The notes under the pieces were generated by a model. That model saw only the letters and a list, made by a program, of their open reading frames with translations, ran no database searches and was not told the DNA's origin. From Myxococcales bacterium (GTDB taxonomy: Bacteria > Myxococcota_A > Polyangia > Palsa-1104 > SHYY01): a stretch of DNA of 56,348 nucleotides. Position 1 is the first letter of the stretch. Each line of letters starts with the position of its first letter. Shown here piece by piece: positions 45,309-54,679 of this stretch. The stretch lies in contig SHYY01000015.1 in NCBI GenBank assembly GCA_009692555.1, forward strand, positions 1 through 56,348, read 5' to 3'. Both the position numbers and the translations under genes were made by a program.

Positions 45309-45378
45309 GTGGGGCGCCAGATCGCTGTCAAGTCTGCTGTCAAGGATGTTGAAGCGGGCGGGCTGCAACGCGAAAAAA

Positions 45379-45435
45379 GTCCCCGGGGCCCAGGGGACGC
45401 TGCTTCGCCGCCTTCGGCGGGTCGATGAGGCTCGG
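45379..45435 (-). repeat. 57-bp repeat, copy 4 (reverse)
   Basis: On the minus strand it reads GAGCCTCATCGACCCGCCGA, then the GGCGG stem and GTCCCC...GGGGAC, and is the most diverged copy. It lies in the divergent intergenic region between cinA and the PP2C gene, just upstream of the TTGACA promoter. Confidence 0.75.
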
Positions 45436-45462
45436 AAGCGATCGCGGGGCGCTTTCTCTCCG

Positions 45463-45490
45463 TTGACATTCGCTTGTCTGTTGATAGAGT
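45463..45490 (+). promoter_or_regulatory. sigma-70-type promoter of PP2C gene
   Basis: A perfect TTGACA (45463-45468), a 16-bp spacer, and TAGAGT (45485-45490) as -10. The PP2C ATG is at 45522, giving a leader of about 25 bases. This is the best-matching housekeeping promoter I found in the window. Confidence 0.55.
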
Positions 45491-45521
45491 CGTGTCGCTC
45501 GGGACCCCCGCGCCGACTTCC

Positions 45522-46298
45522 ATGCCGATCAAACTCCGTTACGCCGCCAAGACCGACGTGGGGATGAAGCGCACCCACAACGAGGACTACTTCACCCTCG
45601 TCGAGGATGAGCAGCTCTTCATCGTCGCCGATGGCATGGGGGGCCACGCCATGGGCGAGGTCGCCTCGAAGATGGCCGCCGACACCCTCGGTGAGTTCTA
45701 CCAGCGCACCAAGGACGAGGACGCGACCTGGCCCTACAAGATGGATCGCCAGCTCTCGTACATCGAGAACCGCCTGGTGTGCGGGATCAAGCTCGCCAAC
45801 TGGCGGATCTTCGAGGCGCAGACGAAGGATCCGCGCTGCAAGGGGATGGGGACGACGATCGTCTCGGGCCTCATCAACGGCGACAAGGCCTACGTCGGCT
45901 GGGTCGGCGACTCGCGCGGCTACCGGATCAAGAAGGACGGCACCAACAAGCAGATCACGCGCGATCACTCGCTCCTGGAGGACTACAAGGAAGCGAAGCC
46001 GGACATGACCGAGGAGGAGCAGAAGAACTTCCCGCACAAGAACGTGATCACGCGCGCGCTCGGGATGCGCGACACGGTTCAGGTCGACGTGCGGAAGTTC
46101 GATATCGAGGACGGCGACGTCTTCCTGCTCTGCTGCGACGGCGTGTCCGGCATGATCGATGACGTGAACATCGGCAAGATCATCAAGGACGCGGGGGACG
46201 ATCTCGAGAAGATGGTCACCGCGCTGGTCGATACGGCCAACAAGAACGGCGGCGTCGACAACATCACGGTGATCTGCCTCCGCTGCGTGAAGAGCTAG
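45522..46298 (+). CDS. PP2C-family protein phosphatase
   Basis: 258 residues from ATG 45522. PP2C metal-binding motifs are present: [50 protein letters not shown] and GGVDNITVI. It dephosphorylates phospho-Ser/Thr using Mn2+/Mg2+. It probably opposes PknB-like kinases such as that at 15.4-17.0 kb (inference). It ends in TAG, overlapping the convergent histidine kinase stop by 4 bp. Confidence 0.92.
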   Translation: MPIKLRYAAKTDVGMKRTHNEDYFTLVEDEQLFIVADGMGGHAMGEVASKMAADTLGEFYQRTKDEDATWPYKMDRQLSYIENRLVCGIKLANWRIFEAQTKDPRCKGMGTTIVSGLINGDKAYVGWVGDSRGYRIKKDGTNKQITRDHSLLEDYKEAKPDMTEEEQKNFPHKNVITRALGMRDTVQVDVRKFDIEDGDVFLLCCDGVSGMIDDVNIGKIIKDAGDDLEKMVTALVDTANKNGGVDNITVICLRCVKS

Positions 46299-47740
46299 CT
46301 TCCACCCCGTTCGCCCTGAGCCCCGTCGCAGGGCCAGATCGGCAGCGTCACCCGGAAGCAGGCCCCCTTCTCCGACGGGACGAGGGCAACCCCACCGCCG
46401 TAGGCTTGCAGGATCGAGCGGCACACGGCGAGGCCGAGGCCGGTGCCGCTGCCGGGCTCCTTGGTGGTGAAGAAGGGGTCGAAGATCTGGGCGCGCACCG
46501 CGGGCGGTACGCCGGGGCCGCTGTCGGCGATGTCGAGGGAGACGCGCTCGCCGTCGCGGGTGGTCGAGATCCGGATCGTGCCGCCGGTCTGCATGGCGTC
46601 GGCCGCGTTGAGGAGCAGGTTGAGGAGCACCTGGAGGAGCCTTCGCGCGGAGGCCGCGGCGAGGGGCGCACCGTCGAGAACGCGCTCGATCGCGACGTCG
46701 CGGAAGCGCGGCTGCGGGCGAGCCAGCGAGGCCGCCGCGTCGACCACCTGGGCGAGATCGACCGGCTCGATCACATCGGCCACCGGGCGGGCGTACTCCA
46801 CCAGATCGTGGACGATGCGATGGATCCGGGTGGTCTCGCTCCGCACCCGCTCGAGCGACTCGCGGGTGAGCCCCTCCTTGGGCGCGTCGGCGAGCAGGAT
46901 CTCGACGTAGCCGAGGATCGCGGTGAGCGGGTTGCCGATCTCGTGGGCCACACCGGCGGCGAGCCGCCCGACGGTGGCGAGCTTCTCCTGGGCCAGCACC
47001 TGCTCGCGCGAGGCGGCGAGGCGCGCCCGCTGATCGCGCAGCGCGGCGGTCATCCGGTTGAACGACGAGGCCAGAGCGCCCACCTCGCCGGCTCCACCAG
47101 CGACAGGCGGGGCATCGAGATCGCCCTCCGCCACCCGCTGCGCGGCGCGTGACACCGCGCCCACCGGACCGACCACGCTGCGCACGAAGAGCGCGCTGAA
47201 GATCAGGATCAGCGCGCCGTCGAAGAGGGTGATCCAGAGGAGCAGGCGGTTCGATCCGCCGACCGCCTCGTCGAGGTTGGCACCAACGGTGATCCGGAGC
47301 CGCGCCGCGCCGATCCGGGCGCCGCTCTCGGCCCGCAGCGGCACGTAGACCGCGAGCAGATCGCCATCCCGCCGCGCAAGCTCCGCGCCACCGCGCAGCG
47401 TCAGCTCGAGCGCCGGATCGCCTGCGGCGCCGACCACGTTCTTGCCGCTCTCGTCGAGCACCGCGACGTCGCGCACGCCGGCCATCCCGACCACCGATCC
47501 GGCGGCGGCGATCATCCGCGCCCGCCTTGCCTCCGCGCCTCCGTCGCCGTCGTGCGCGCGCCCGATCAGCGCCGCCGCGGCGTCGCCCATCCCGCGCGCC
47601 CGCTCCTCCTCCGCCGCGTCGAGCTCGACGCGCGCCACCCGCGCCGTGAGCCACCCCGCCGATCCGATCGCCACGAAGACGAGCACCGCCAGTCCGGCGA
47701 GGAGGCGACCCTGGAGACCCACGCCGGGAGGATACGCCAT
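46295..47740 (-). CDS. membrane sensor histidine kinase
   Basis: 481 residues. Transmembrane helix at about 12-32, periplasmic sensor of about 115 residues, second helix at about 165-190, HAMP, HisKA with phospho-acceptor in [16 protein letters not shown], and HATPase ([30 protein letters not shown]). It autophosphorylates on His and transfers to a response regulator. No response regulator gene is adjacent, so it is an orphan here. All boxes are intact. Confidence 0.92.
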   Translation of the reverse strand: MAYPPGVGLQGRLLAGLAVLVFVAIGSAGWLTARVARVELDAAEEERARGMGDAAAALIGRAHDGDGGAEARRARMIAAAGSVVGMAGVRDVAVLDESGKNVVGAAGDPALELTLRGGAELARRDGDLLAVYVPLRAESGARIGAARLRITVGANLDEAVGGSNRLLLWITLFDGALILIFSALFVRSVVGPVGAVSRAAQRVAEGDLDAPPVAGGAGEVGALASSFNRMTAALRDQRARLAASREQVLAQEKLATVGRLAAGVAHEIGNPLTAILGYVEILLADAPKEGLTRESLERVRSETTRIHRIVHDLVEYARPVADVIEPVDLAQVVDAAASLARPQPRFRDVAIERVLDGAPLAAASARRLLQVLLNLLLNAADAMQTGGTIRISTTRDGERVSLDIADSGPGVPPAVRAQIFDPFFTTKEPGSGTGLGLAVCRSILQAYGGGVALVPSEKGACFRVTLPIWPCDGAQGERGGS

Positions 47741-47804
47741 CGCCGGCCCCGGCGCGCGCCAGCGACGGGGAAGCGTGGCCAGCCGACTCCCGGGAAGGAG
47801 AGGG

Positions 47805-47987
47805 TTGGACGTCTACCGCGCCCGGCCGATGGACTTCGCGGACGCGACGCTCGGGCACCTGGCCCGCCGCGAATCGCTGACGACCATTCTCACCGTCGAC
47901 AACGACGACTTCGAAACCTACCGGATCGAGGGTCGCCGCCGCTTCCGCATCCTGCCGGGACGCACGCTCACTCCCGGCCGGCGGTAA
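47805..47987 (+). pseudogene. C-terminal fragment of a PIN-domain (VapC) protein
   Basis: About 60 residues (YRARPMDFADATLGHLAR, TVDNDDFETYRIEGRRRFR) match only the C-terminal third of a PIN domain, including two of the four acidic residues. The N-terminal half is absent: the sequence before it is the 5' end of the histidine kinase gene on the other strand. A purine-rich GGAAGGAGAGG precedes a TTG at 47805, so a short product could be made. Most likely a truncated toxin relic. Confidence 0.65.
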
Positions 47988-48012
47988 TTATTTGTAAAGC
48001 GGGGTACCTCCG

Positions 48013-50385
48013 GTGGCGGCGCCGTGGCATGGTGGCGGCTGCGTGCGACCCGCTCCGCTGCTCCTCCTCCTGGCCCTCCCGTTCGTCGCTTCTGCGGAGG
48101 CGCCAGCGACGGTGCCCCCCTTGCCGACCCTGCCGACCGTGCCGTTTCGCGGGGTGGTCCGGGAGAAGGGCACGCGCACCCCGATCGCCGGCGCGCAGGT
48201 GTTCATCGTCGTCCCGGCGAAGGAGGGCGGCGAGCCCACCGATCTCATCGCCACCACCGACGGGGAGGGCGCCTTCGCGTTCGCTGCTGTTGTGCCCGGC
48301 AAGCGCAAGGTGGCGGTGCGGGCAAATGGCTTCGTCCCCGCCGACACCGAGGAGGAGTTCAAGGTCGGCAAGCGGCTCGAGGCCACCTACTACATCCAGC
48401 CGAAGCAGCGCTACGTGACCGTCGTGCGCGGCGCGAAGCTGGTCAAGCAGACCCTCGAGCAGACGCTCGAGATCGAGGAGATCCGCCGCATCCCCGGCAC
48501 CGGCGGTGATGCGCTGAAGGCGGTCCAGACCCTCCCCGGCGTGGCGCGCGCGCCGTTTGGCCTCGGGCAGCTCATCGTGTGGGGCTCGGCCCCCGGCGAC
48601 ACCCGCTCCTACGTCAACGGGGTGTTCATCCCGCAGCTCTATCACTTCGGGGGATTGCGGGCGACGGTGAACTCCGATCTGGTGCGGGCGCTCGACTTCA
48701 CGCCGGGCGGCTACGGTGTCGATTACGGGCGCGGCCTGGGCGGCCTGGTGGAGGTGGAGACGCGCCGTCCGAAGCCCGAGGGGATCCACGGCGCGCTCGA
48801 CCTCAGCCTGATCGACGGGTCGCTGATGATCGAGTACGCACCGACGAAGAACCTCAGCATCGCGGCGGCGGCGCGGCGGAGCTGGATTGACGTTTTCCTC
48901 CCGCTCCTCACCACCAATGATTTCCAGATTTCCCCGAAATACTGGGATTATCAGGCGGCGCTCTTCTGGCGCGCCACCCGCCGCGACGAGCTCGACGTGT
49001 TCCTCTTCGGCAGCGATGACGCGACCGAGCTGCTCCTCAAGACCGCCGACCCGACGCTCTCCGCGCAGTTCTCCCAGCACTCCTACTACCACCGCCTGCT
49101 GGCGCGCTTCACCCACCGCTTCCTCGGCGGCGCGGTGCTCTCGATCACCCCGTCGCTGGGCCTCGACGCACCGCTGAAGGCGTCGGGCAGCTTCGCCGGG
49201 CTCTCCATCTCGATCAACACCGACGTGGTGCAATACAACCTGCGCGCCGTCGCCCGCGTGCCGCTGGCGAGCTTCCTCCGCCTCGACGCGGGGGTCGACT
49301 TCGAGGGGCGCCGCACCGATATCGCGATCTCCGCGCCCTTCGCCAGCGGGCCGCCGGCGATGAACCGGATGACCGGCCCCACCCTCGGCGGCTACACCTT
49401 CGACGGCGCGTCGATCCACGTCGTCAACACCGCGCCCTACCTCGCGGCGATCTTCACCCTCCTCGACAAGCGCCTCACCATCACCCCCGGGCTGCGCGTC
49501 GAGATCTTCGCCTTCGCCGGCTACGGCGGCACCCCCGACCACTTCGCCCACGCCTACCTCACCGTCGAGCCGCGGCTCTCGATGCGCTTCCAGATCGAGC
49601 CGCACGTCGCGGTCAAGGGGGCGATCGGCAATTACCACCAGGCGCCGGTGCCGTTCCAGCTGCTGGCGAAATTCGGAAATCCAAAATTGCGCCCGTCGAG
49701 CGCGTGGCACTACGTCCTCGGCGTGGAGGGCGATCCCACGAGCACCCTGCACGCCGAGGTCAACGGCTTCTACAAGGACATGCGGGGACTGATCGTGCAG
49801 GCGAGGGTGCCGGGCGAGGTGCTCGAGAACGGCGGCCAGGGGCGCGTCTATGGCATGGAGATGCTGATCCGGCAGAAGCTCTTTCACCGCTTCTTCGGCT
49901 GGATCTCCTACACCTTCTCGCGCGCCGAGCGGCGCGAGCCGTTCATTGGCGGCGATGCGGCACGGTGGCGCCTGTTCGACTTCGATCAGACCCACATCCT
50001 CTCGCTGGTGGCCTCCTACGAGCTGCCGCGCGGCTTCCAGATCGGCGCGCGCTTCCGCTATGTCACCGGCAATCCCACCACGCCGGTCGCGTCCTGGTAC
50101 TACGACGCCTCCAACGCCGACGTCTACCAGCCGGTGAACGGCCCGCGCAACAGCGGCCGGCTCGACGGATTCCACCAGCTCGATGTCCGCTTCGACAAGG
50201 TGTTCACCTACCGCCTCTGGAAGTTCGCGATCTACCTCGATATCCAGAATGTCTACAATCACTCCAATCCGGAGACAATCCAGTACGCGCCGCGACCGGT
50301 CGATTGTCCGAACCCGGACGATTGCCAGACGGCGATCAGTGGATTGCCCTTCCTCCCGTCGCTGGGCCTGCGGGGAGAATATTGA
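48013..50385 (+). CDS. TonB-dependent outer-membrane receptor
   Basis: 790 residues from GTG 48013; the signal peptide (APLLLLLALPFVASA) suggests that GTG 48043 may be the true start. A carboxypeptidase-regulatory-like domain (about 45-120), plug domain (IPGTGGDALKAVQTLPGV, YVNGVFIPQLYHFGG) and a 22-strand-type barrel follow. The frame ends in a terminal aromatic (REY). It transports a ligand across the outer membrane using TonB energy. It shares the ATGA-type junction with the lipoprotein gene, so they probably form a receptor-lipoprotein unit. The ligand is unknown. Confidence 0.9.
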   Translation: MAAPWHGGGCVRPAPLLLLLALPFVASAEAPATVPPLPTLPTVPFRGVVREKGTRTPIAGAQVFIVVPAKEGGEPTDLIATTDGEGAFAFAAVVPGKRKVAVRANGFVPADTEEEFKVGKRLEATYYIQPKQRYVTVVRGAKLVKQTLEQTLEIEEIRRIPGTGGDALKAVQTLPGVARAPFGLGQLIVWGSAPGDTRSYVNGVFIPQLYHFGGLRATVNSDLVRALDFTPGGYGVDYGRGLGGLVEVETRRPKPEGIHGALDLSLIDGSLMIEYAPTKNLSIAAAARRSWIDVFLPLLTTNDFQISPKYWDYQAALFWRATRRDELDVFLFGSDDATELLLKTADPTLSAQFSQHSYYHRLLARFTHRFLGGAVLSITPSLGLDAPLKASGSFAGLSISINTDVVQYNLRAVARVPLASFLRLDAGVDFEGRRTDIAISAPFASGPPAMNRMTGPTLGGYTFDGASIHVVNTAPYLAAIFTLLDKRLTITPGLRVEIFAFAGYGGTPDHFAHAYLTVEPRLSMRFQIEPHVAVKGAIGNYHQAPVPFQLLAKFGNPKLRPSSAWHYVLGVEGDPTSTLHAEVNGFYKDMRGLIVQARVPGEVLENGGQGRVYGMEMLIRQKLFHRFFGWISYTFSRAERREPFIGGDAARWRLFDFDQTHILSLVASYELPRGFQIGARFRYVTGNPTTPVASWYYDASNADVYQPVNGPRNSGRLDGFHQLDVRFDKVFTYRLWKFAIYLDIQNVYNHSNPETIQYAPRPVDCPNPDDCQTAISGLPFLPSLGLRGEY

Positions 50386-51269
50386 TGCGGAAGACAATCC
50401 CGATCGCCGCGATTGCGCTTTTCGTGCTCGCTGCATGCGGCAATGATTTCAAGGACTACAGCTTCATCCGCGCGCTTTCGGTGCTGGCGATCAAGTCCGA
50501 GCCAGCAGAGCTCGCGCCGGGCCAGACCGGCCGCCTGACGGTGGTCTTTGCCGATCCGGCGGGGGCCGGTCGCGAAGTGGCCCTCGATTGGTCCTACTGC
50601 GCGCTTCCTCCCGCGCCGACCGAGGGCATCGCGGAGCGCTGCCTGACCGAGGCCGAGGGGTCGCACCTGGTCAAGATCGGCGCGGGCGAGACGCTGCCCT
50701 TCACGATGCCGAAGGTTCCGACCGCGCCGTGCGGCCCGATCGCCTGCCCGACCACCCTCGGATTCCCCGACCCCACCGACGGTTTCTACCTCTCGATCCG
50801 CCTCGACGCGCGCGCCGGCAAGGACCGGATCGTGGCCATCTTTCCGCTGCGCTACTCCCTCGGTCTCCCCGCGTTCCTCGATCCGCGCCTCGGTGCCAAC
50901 CTGAACCCGAAGCTCGGGGATCTGATGGCGGCGGTGAACGACGCGCGGGTGATCGCCCCGCTCGGCGATGGGGAGATGCTCTCGGCGGGCGATCGCGTGG
51001 TGCTCCAGCCCTCGCTGCCCCGCTCCCCCGAGACGTACCTGCGGCTCGATCCTGCCACGATGAAGGCGGTGGAGGTGGAGGAGGCGCTGCGCCTCTCCTG
51101 GTTCGCGACCGCGGGGAAGTTCACCAGCGAGCACACCGGCTTCGACCGCCCCGCCACCGAGCTCGCCTTCGAGAAGACGCAGGCGCCCGGCCCGGTCGAT
51201 CTGTGGGTGGTGGCGCGGGACGATCGCGGCGGCGTCGACTTCGTGCATCGCACGCTGATGATCCGGTAG
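50385..51269 (+). CDS. lipoprotein partner of the TonB receptor
   Basis: 294 residues. ATG 50385 overlaps the receptor stop by one base (TGATG) and is preceded by GGGGAG. Lipobox VLAAC at about residue 17. The body is beta-rich with Ig-like features (SEPAELAPGQTGRLTVVFAD, GPVDLWVVARDDRGG) and four Cys in the middle. No family recognised. Coupling suggests a surface-exposed ligand-capturing or accessory lipoprotein, as in other receptor pairs (inference). Confidence 0.75.
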   Translation: MRKTIPIAAIALFVLAACGNDFKDYSFIRALSVLAIKSEPAELAPGQTGRLTVVFADPAGAGREVALDWSYCALPPAPTEGIAERCLTEAEGSHLVKIGAGETLPFTMPKVPTAPCGPIACPTTLGFPDPTDGFYLSIRLDARAGKDRIVAIFPLRYSLGLPAFLDPRLGANLNPKLGDLMAAVNDARVIAPLGDGEMLSAGDRVVLQPSLPRSPETYLRLDPATMKAVEVEEALRLSWFATAGKFTSEHTGFDRPATELAFEKTQAPGPVDLWVVARDDRGGVDFVHRTLMIR

Positions 51270-51309
51270 CGCGCGATCGGCGTGCTTCCGCTGTGCTACC
51301 TTCGGACGC

Positions 51310-51687
51310 ATGACCAAGCGCAAGAAATGGGGAATCCTCTCGGCGGTGGGCCTGTTCGCGCTGCTGTTCGCGTGGCAGGGCGGGCGCGCCTGGTGGAACC
51401 ACGGCTACTCGCGCGGCACGCGCACCGGCGTGATCCGCAAGATCTCGGTCAAGGGCTCGCCGCTGTGCAAGTACCTGGAGGGCGAGATGGTCCTCATCGG
51501 ATCGCAGGCCGGCGTCGCCGAGATCTGGACCTTCACCGTCGACAACGACGCCCCCGAGATGCCGGTGGTGAAGGCGCTCCACGAGGGCGAGAAGGCCGCG
51601 AAGCAGATCACGCTCGCCTACCGCCAGGACAAGGGGAAGTGGTGGGCCTGCGCGCCCACCGAGTATTACGTGACGGGCGTCGAGTAG
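51310..51687 (+). CDS. conserved small membrane-anchored protein
   Basis: 125 residues: a short basic N-terminus, one transmembrane helix (GILSAVGLFALLFAWQ), then a beta-rich domain with YSRGTRTGVIRKISVKG, YLEGEMVL and EIWTFTVDN. This resembles a widespread small protein of unknown role that is sometimes mislabelled as a dehydrogenase. The stop is followed by the permease gene 39 bp later on the same strand. Confidence 0.7.
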   Translation: MTKRKKWGILSAVGLFALLFAWQGGRAWWNHGYSRGTRTGVIRKISVKGSPLCKYLEGEMVLIGSQAGVAEIWTFTVDNDAPEMPVVKALHEGEKAAKQITLAYRQDKGKWWACAPTEYYVTGVE

Positions 51688-51726
51688 GGCCGACGCCCCT
51701 CTCCCGGCTCATTCCATGAGCGCCTG

Positions 51727-53037
51727 ATGAGCCCCAACGTGCCGGTTCGACTCGGCTTCTGGTCGGGGGTGGGCCTCGTCGTGGCGAACATGGTCGGGGT
51801 CGGCGTGCTCACCAGCACCGGCTTCATGGCGCGCGATCTCGGGCCGGCGGCGATCCTCGCCGCGTGGCTGGTCGGCGGTGTGACGGCGCTCTGCGGGGCG
51901 CGCGCCTACGCCGAGCTGGCGCTGCTCATCCCGCGCTCGGGCGGCGAGTACTGCTACATCTCGGAGCTGCTCCACCCGTCGCTGGGCTACGTCGCCGGCT
52001 GGACCTCGCTCCTGTGCGGCTTCTCGGCCCCGATCGCGGTCGCCGCCGCCGCCGCTGGCTCGTTCGTCGCCACCATCGTGCCGGGGATCCCGCCGCGCGC
52101 CTTCGCGGGGGGGGTGATCGTGCTCCTCACCGCCTCGCACGCGCTCGATCTCAGGTGGTCGAAGCGCACCCAGGATCTGCTCGCGGCGGCGAAGGTGCTG
52201 CTGCTGGTCGGCTTCGTCGCTGTCGGGCTCACCGTCGGCAGCCACCGCCTCCCCGAGTGGAGGCCCGCGGCGCCGCACGACGGAGCGTTCGCCGCGTTCA
52301 TGGTCTCGCTGGTCTACATCGCCTACGCCTACAGCGGCTGGAACACCGCGGTCTACGCCGCCGAGGAGTTCGACGAGCCGCGCCGCACCGTCCCGCGCGC
52401 GCTGATGGTCGGGACGCTGCTGGTGACGGTCTTCTACCTGATCGTGAACTGGATCTTCGTCGCCAACCTCTCGCCGGAGCGGCTCGCGCGCTGGACCGAG
52501 GGGGACACCGAGCGGATCACGCTGGGCCACCTGCTGATCGTCGATCTCGCCGGCGCGCCCGCGGCGAAGGCGATGTCGGCGCTGGTGATCCTGGCGCTGA
52601 TCTCGCTTTGCAGCGTGATGATCCTCGTCGGTCCGCGGGTGCTCGCGGCGATGGCGCGCGAGCGGCTCCTGCCGCGGGTGTTCGACGCCCGCGCGGGTCG
52701 TCCCCCCGGCGTGTCGGTGCTGTTGCAAAGCGGCCTCGCGCTCGCGCTCCTGGCGACCCACTCCTTCGAGCTGTTGATGCGCAACGTCGGCGCGATTCTC
52801 ACGCTCAACTCCGCGCTGACGATGGTGGCCCTCTTCCGCGCGCGCTTCGGGCGCACCGGACTGCCCCGCCCATCGAACGGCTCCCTCGTCGCTGCGGGGA
52901 TCTACATCCTGCTGGCTTTCTGGATGCTCTGGTTCGCCTTCCGCGGCTCGCCGATCACCGTCGCGTGGGTGGCCGGCGCTGCGGCGGTGGCCTTCGCCGC
53001 CTGGTTCGCGACGCGCAAGGCAGGAGAGCAGACATGA
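51727..53037 (+). CDS. APC-family amino acid permease
   Basis: 436 residues, 12 hydrophobic segments. The first helix contains the unwound-helix motif MVGVGVLTSTG typical of APC transporters; LIPRSGGEYCYISELLHPSLGY and YSGWNTAVYAAEEFDEPRRTVPRAL are further signatures. It exchanges or imports amino acids or amines; the substrate is not predictable. The 3' end overlaps the convergent Cys-rich gene by 83 bp. Confidence 0.9.
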   Translation: MSPNVPVRLGFWSGVGLVVANMVGVGVLTSTGFMARDLGPAAILAAWLVGGVTALCGARAYAELALLIPRSGGEYCYISELLHPSLGYVAGWTSLLCGFSAPIAVAAAAAGSFVATIVPGIPPRAFAGGVIVLLTASHALDLRWSKRTQDLLAAAKVLLLVGFVAVGLTVGSHRLPEWRPAAPHDGAFAAFMVSLVYIAYAYSGWNTAVYAAEEFDEPRRTVPRALMVGTLLVTVFYLIVNWIFVANLSPERLARWTEGDTERITLGHLLIVDLAGAPAAKAMSALVILALISLCSVMILVGPRVLAAMARERLLPRVFDARAGRPPGVSVLLQSGLALALLATHSFELLMRNVGAILTLNSALTMVALFRARFGRTGLPRPSNGSLVAAGIYILLAFWMLWFAFRGSPITVAWVAGAAAVAFAAWFATRKAGEQT

Positions 53038-53670
53038 AGCAGAGCAGCGCTGCCAATCCGCCCAGCAGGCGCAGCCACCCGGAAGAGCCTCGCCCGCCGA
53101 CCGCGCAGGCACAGCCGCCGCTCACCACCGACGAGTTGATCGGGACCGAGTGGCAGATGCCGGTCGCTCGGTCACAGGCGGCGGGGCAGGCCGCGATGCA
53201 ACAGGGGTCGACGGCGCAGAGGTGCGTGACTCGGTCGCAATGGGAGCAGGGAGCGGTGCAGGGAAACAGCTCGCACCCTCGGCATGCGCCGGTCTGGGGG
53301 TCGCATTGGAAGCCTGGCGTACACGTCCTTCCGGTGCACCTGGTGACGCATTGCCCCTGGGTGGGATCGCAGTACTCGCCGGGTGGGCACTTGGTGGCGC
53401 AGGGCACGTCCGGCAAGCAGATGCAGTCGCCATCGACGATTTTGATGAAGAACCCACCCGGGCAGGGAAAGCCGCCATGGTCGCAGCGCGGAGCGCACGC
53501 GCCGAGGTAGCAGCGATAGTACGCGGATCACAGACGTCCATGTTCGGCGAGCCGCCATCGCAGTCGACCGCCCGCGCCTCCCCGGCCGCGAGCGCAACCA
53601 TCGTGATCCCGATCGCCCCGAGGGAGCGACGGCGAGGCGCGCGGAAAACCCGCTGGGCGATCGTGGACAA
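52955..53670 (-). pseudogene. Cys-rich MYXO-CTERM-type surface protein, frameshifted
   Basis: Signal-peptide-like start (GITMVALAAGEARAVDCDGG), then about 20 Cys in EGF/stigma-like spacing (CATKCPPGEYCDPTQGQC, CTPGFQCDPQTGACRGC), ending with GGCACAV, a hydrophobic helix and RTRRRR, matching MYXO-CTERM sorting tails. A one-base shift near 53515-53525 separates VCDPR from YYRCYLGAC. The start is uncertain (TTG 53670 is one option). It was probably surface-anchored or secreted. Its 3' end overlaps the permease gene end. Confidence 0.75.
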
Positions 53671-53771
53671 GGTGGGCGTCCTCCCGGGTGCCAGGATACA
53701 CCGGCGGGCCGGGTGGCAACGAGCGGTGCGACGCTGAGAGGTCGTGCGCTGCGGGCCGGGTCTCCGCGGGT

Positions 53772-54200
53772 TCAGCGCGGACGGACCGCCTCGAAGCCCT
53801 CCGCTGCCGCCGCGCCGAGCAGCCGTCCGTCGAGCGCGACGAAGCCGCGGAGGCGCGGGCGTCCGTCGAAGGCGACCAGGGCGGCGCCCAGCTGCAGCGC
53901 GTCGACGGAGGTGAGCGGGTAGGCCCGGAGCAGGCGCGCTGCCTCCTCGCGCACGTCGTCGTACGCGGTCACCTTCGTCCAGCGCGTCCCGTGGCGGTCC
54001 AGGCGCCCCATCGCCGCGGCGAGTCCGTCCGCGGTCAGGAACCCCTCGCGCCCGAGTCGGCACAGCGCACCCAGCACCTCGCTCTCGGTGAAGGCCCAGG
54101 CGACTACACGGGCGTCGCTGCGAAGCAATGAACGGCAGGCCGCGCTCGACGGCTGCTCCACGACCAGCGGCACCAGCGCCGAGGAGTCCCAGAACCTCAC
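53772..54200 (-). CDS. PIN-domain toxin partnered with a Phd-like antitoxin
   Basis: 142 residues. Acidic positions: Asp5 in RFWDSSALVPL, Glu in FTESEVLGAL, Asp in LTSVDALQLGAAL and Asp in FVALDGRLL. It starts 4 bp inside the end of the antitoxin gene (GTGA/ATGA-type overlap). It is the second intact PIN toxin in the window and is clearly different from the one at 4.7 kb. Probable RNase. Confidence 0.85.
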   Translation of the reverse strand: MRFWDSSALVPLVVEQPSSAACRSLLRSDARVVAWAFTESEVLGALCRLGREGFLTADGLAAAMGRLDRHGTRWTKVTAYDDVREEAARLLRAYPLTSVDALQLGAALVAFDGRPRLRGFVALDGRLLGAAAAEGFEAVRPR

Positions 54201-54505
54201 CCGCGCTTCCCCCGCTCCTCGATCAGGAGCGCCGCCGCATCGGTGGCCACCCTGGGCCCGGGGCGCAGCAGGTCGCGCGGGATGGCGCCGGACTCGCCCC
54301 GCCGCACGATGCCGCGGCGCTCCAGCGAGGCCAGGAGGGCTTCGTCGTCGCCGTCGCCGTCCCCGCCTGCGCCGTCGGCCCGAACGGGCACGAGGTCCGC
54401 CACCGGCTCGTCGCGATCAAGGATCCGCACGCGCCCCCCTCGCCTCACATAGGCCAGGTAGCGCGAAAGGTTGTTCTTCGCGTCCGCCGTCTTGACCACT
54501 TTCAT
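54197..54505 (-). CDS. Phd/YefM-type antitoxin
   Basis: 102 residues from ATG 54505: KVVKTADAKNNLSRYLAYVR, then RILDRDEPVADLVP is the typical Phd/YefM N-domain. An Asp/Gly-rich linker and a helical toxin-binding tail (ALLASLERRGIVRRGE, ATDAAALLIEERG) follow. The frame is open without a stop all the way upstream into the broken protease, which is unusual. The ATG, overlap with the PIN gene and nearby palindrome mark this as the true start. Confidence 0.82.
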   Translation of the reverse strand: MKVVKTADAKNNLSRYLAYVRRGGRVRILDRDEPVADLVPVRADGAGGDGDGDDEALLASLERRGIVRRGESGAIPRDLLRPGPRVATDAAALLIEERGKRG

Positions 54506-54514
54506 GTAGCCACG

Positions 54515-54522
54515 ATAGCTAT
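54515..54522. promoter_or_regulatory. palindrome/promoter of Phd-PIN pair
   Basis: ATAGCTAT lies 9 bp upstream of the antitoxin ATG within GATAGCTATAATCC, an AT-rich spot. TATAGC-like -10 elements occur on the minus strand. Phd-family antitoxins bind such palindromes to repress their operon. Confidence 0.4.
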
Positions 54523-54679
54523 AATCCGTCGAGAAGCCAAGCCGAGGTGGTGCAGCGGACCTCGCGTACGACCGTCGGCGCTCCAGCCTCCTGGAACGCC
54601 TGTTCGCGCTTTTTCTGTCTCGGTCATGACCGGGGCGTCTGGCGAGACGGAGGTCCGTGCACGCGCACGACTCACGCAA

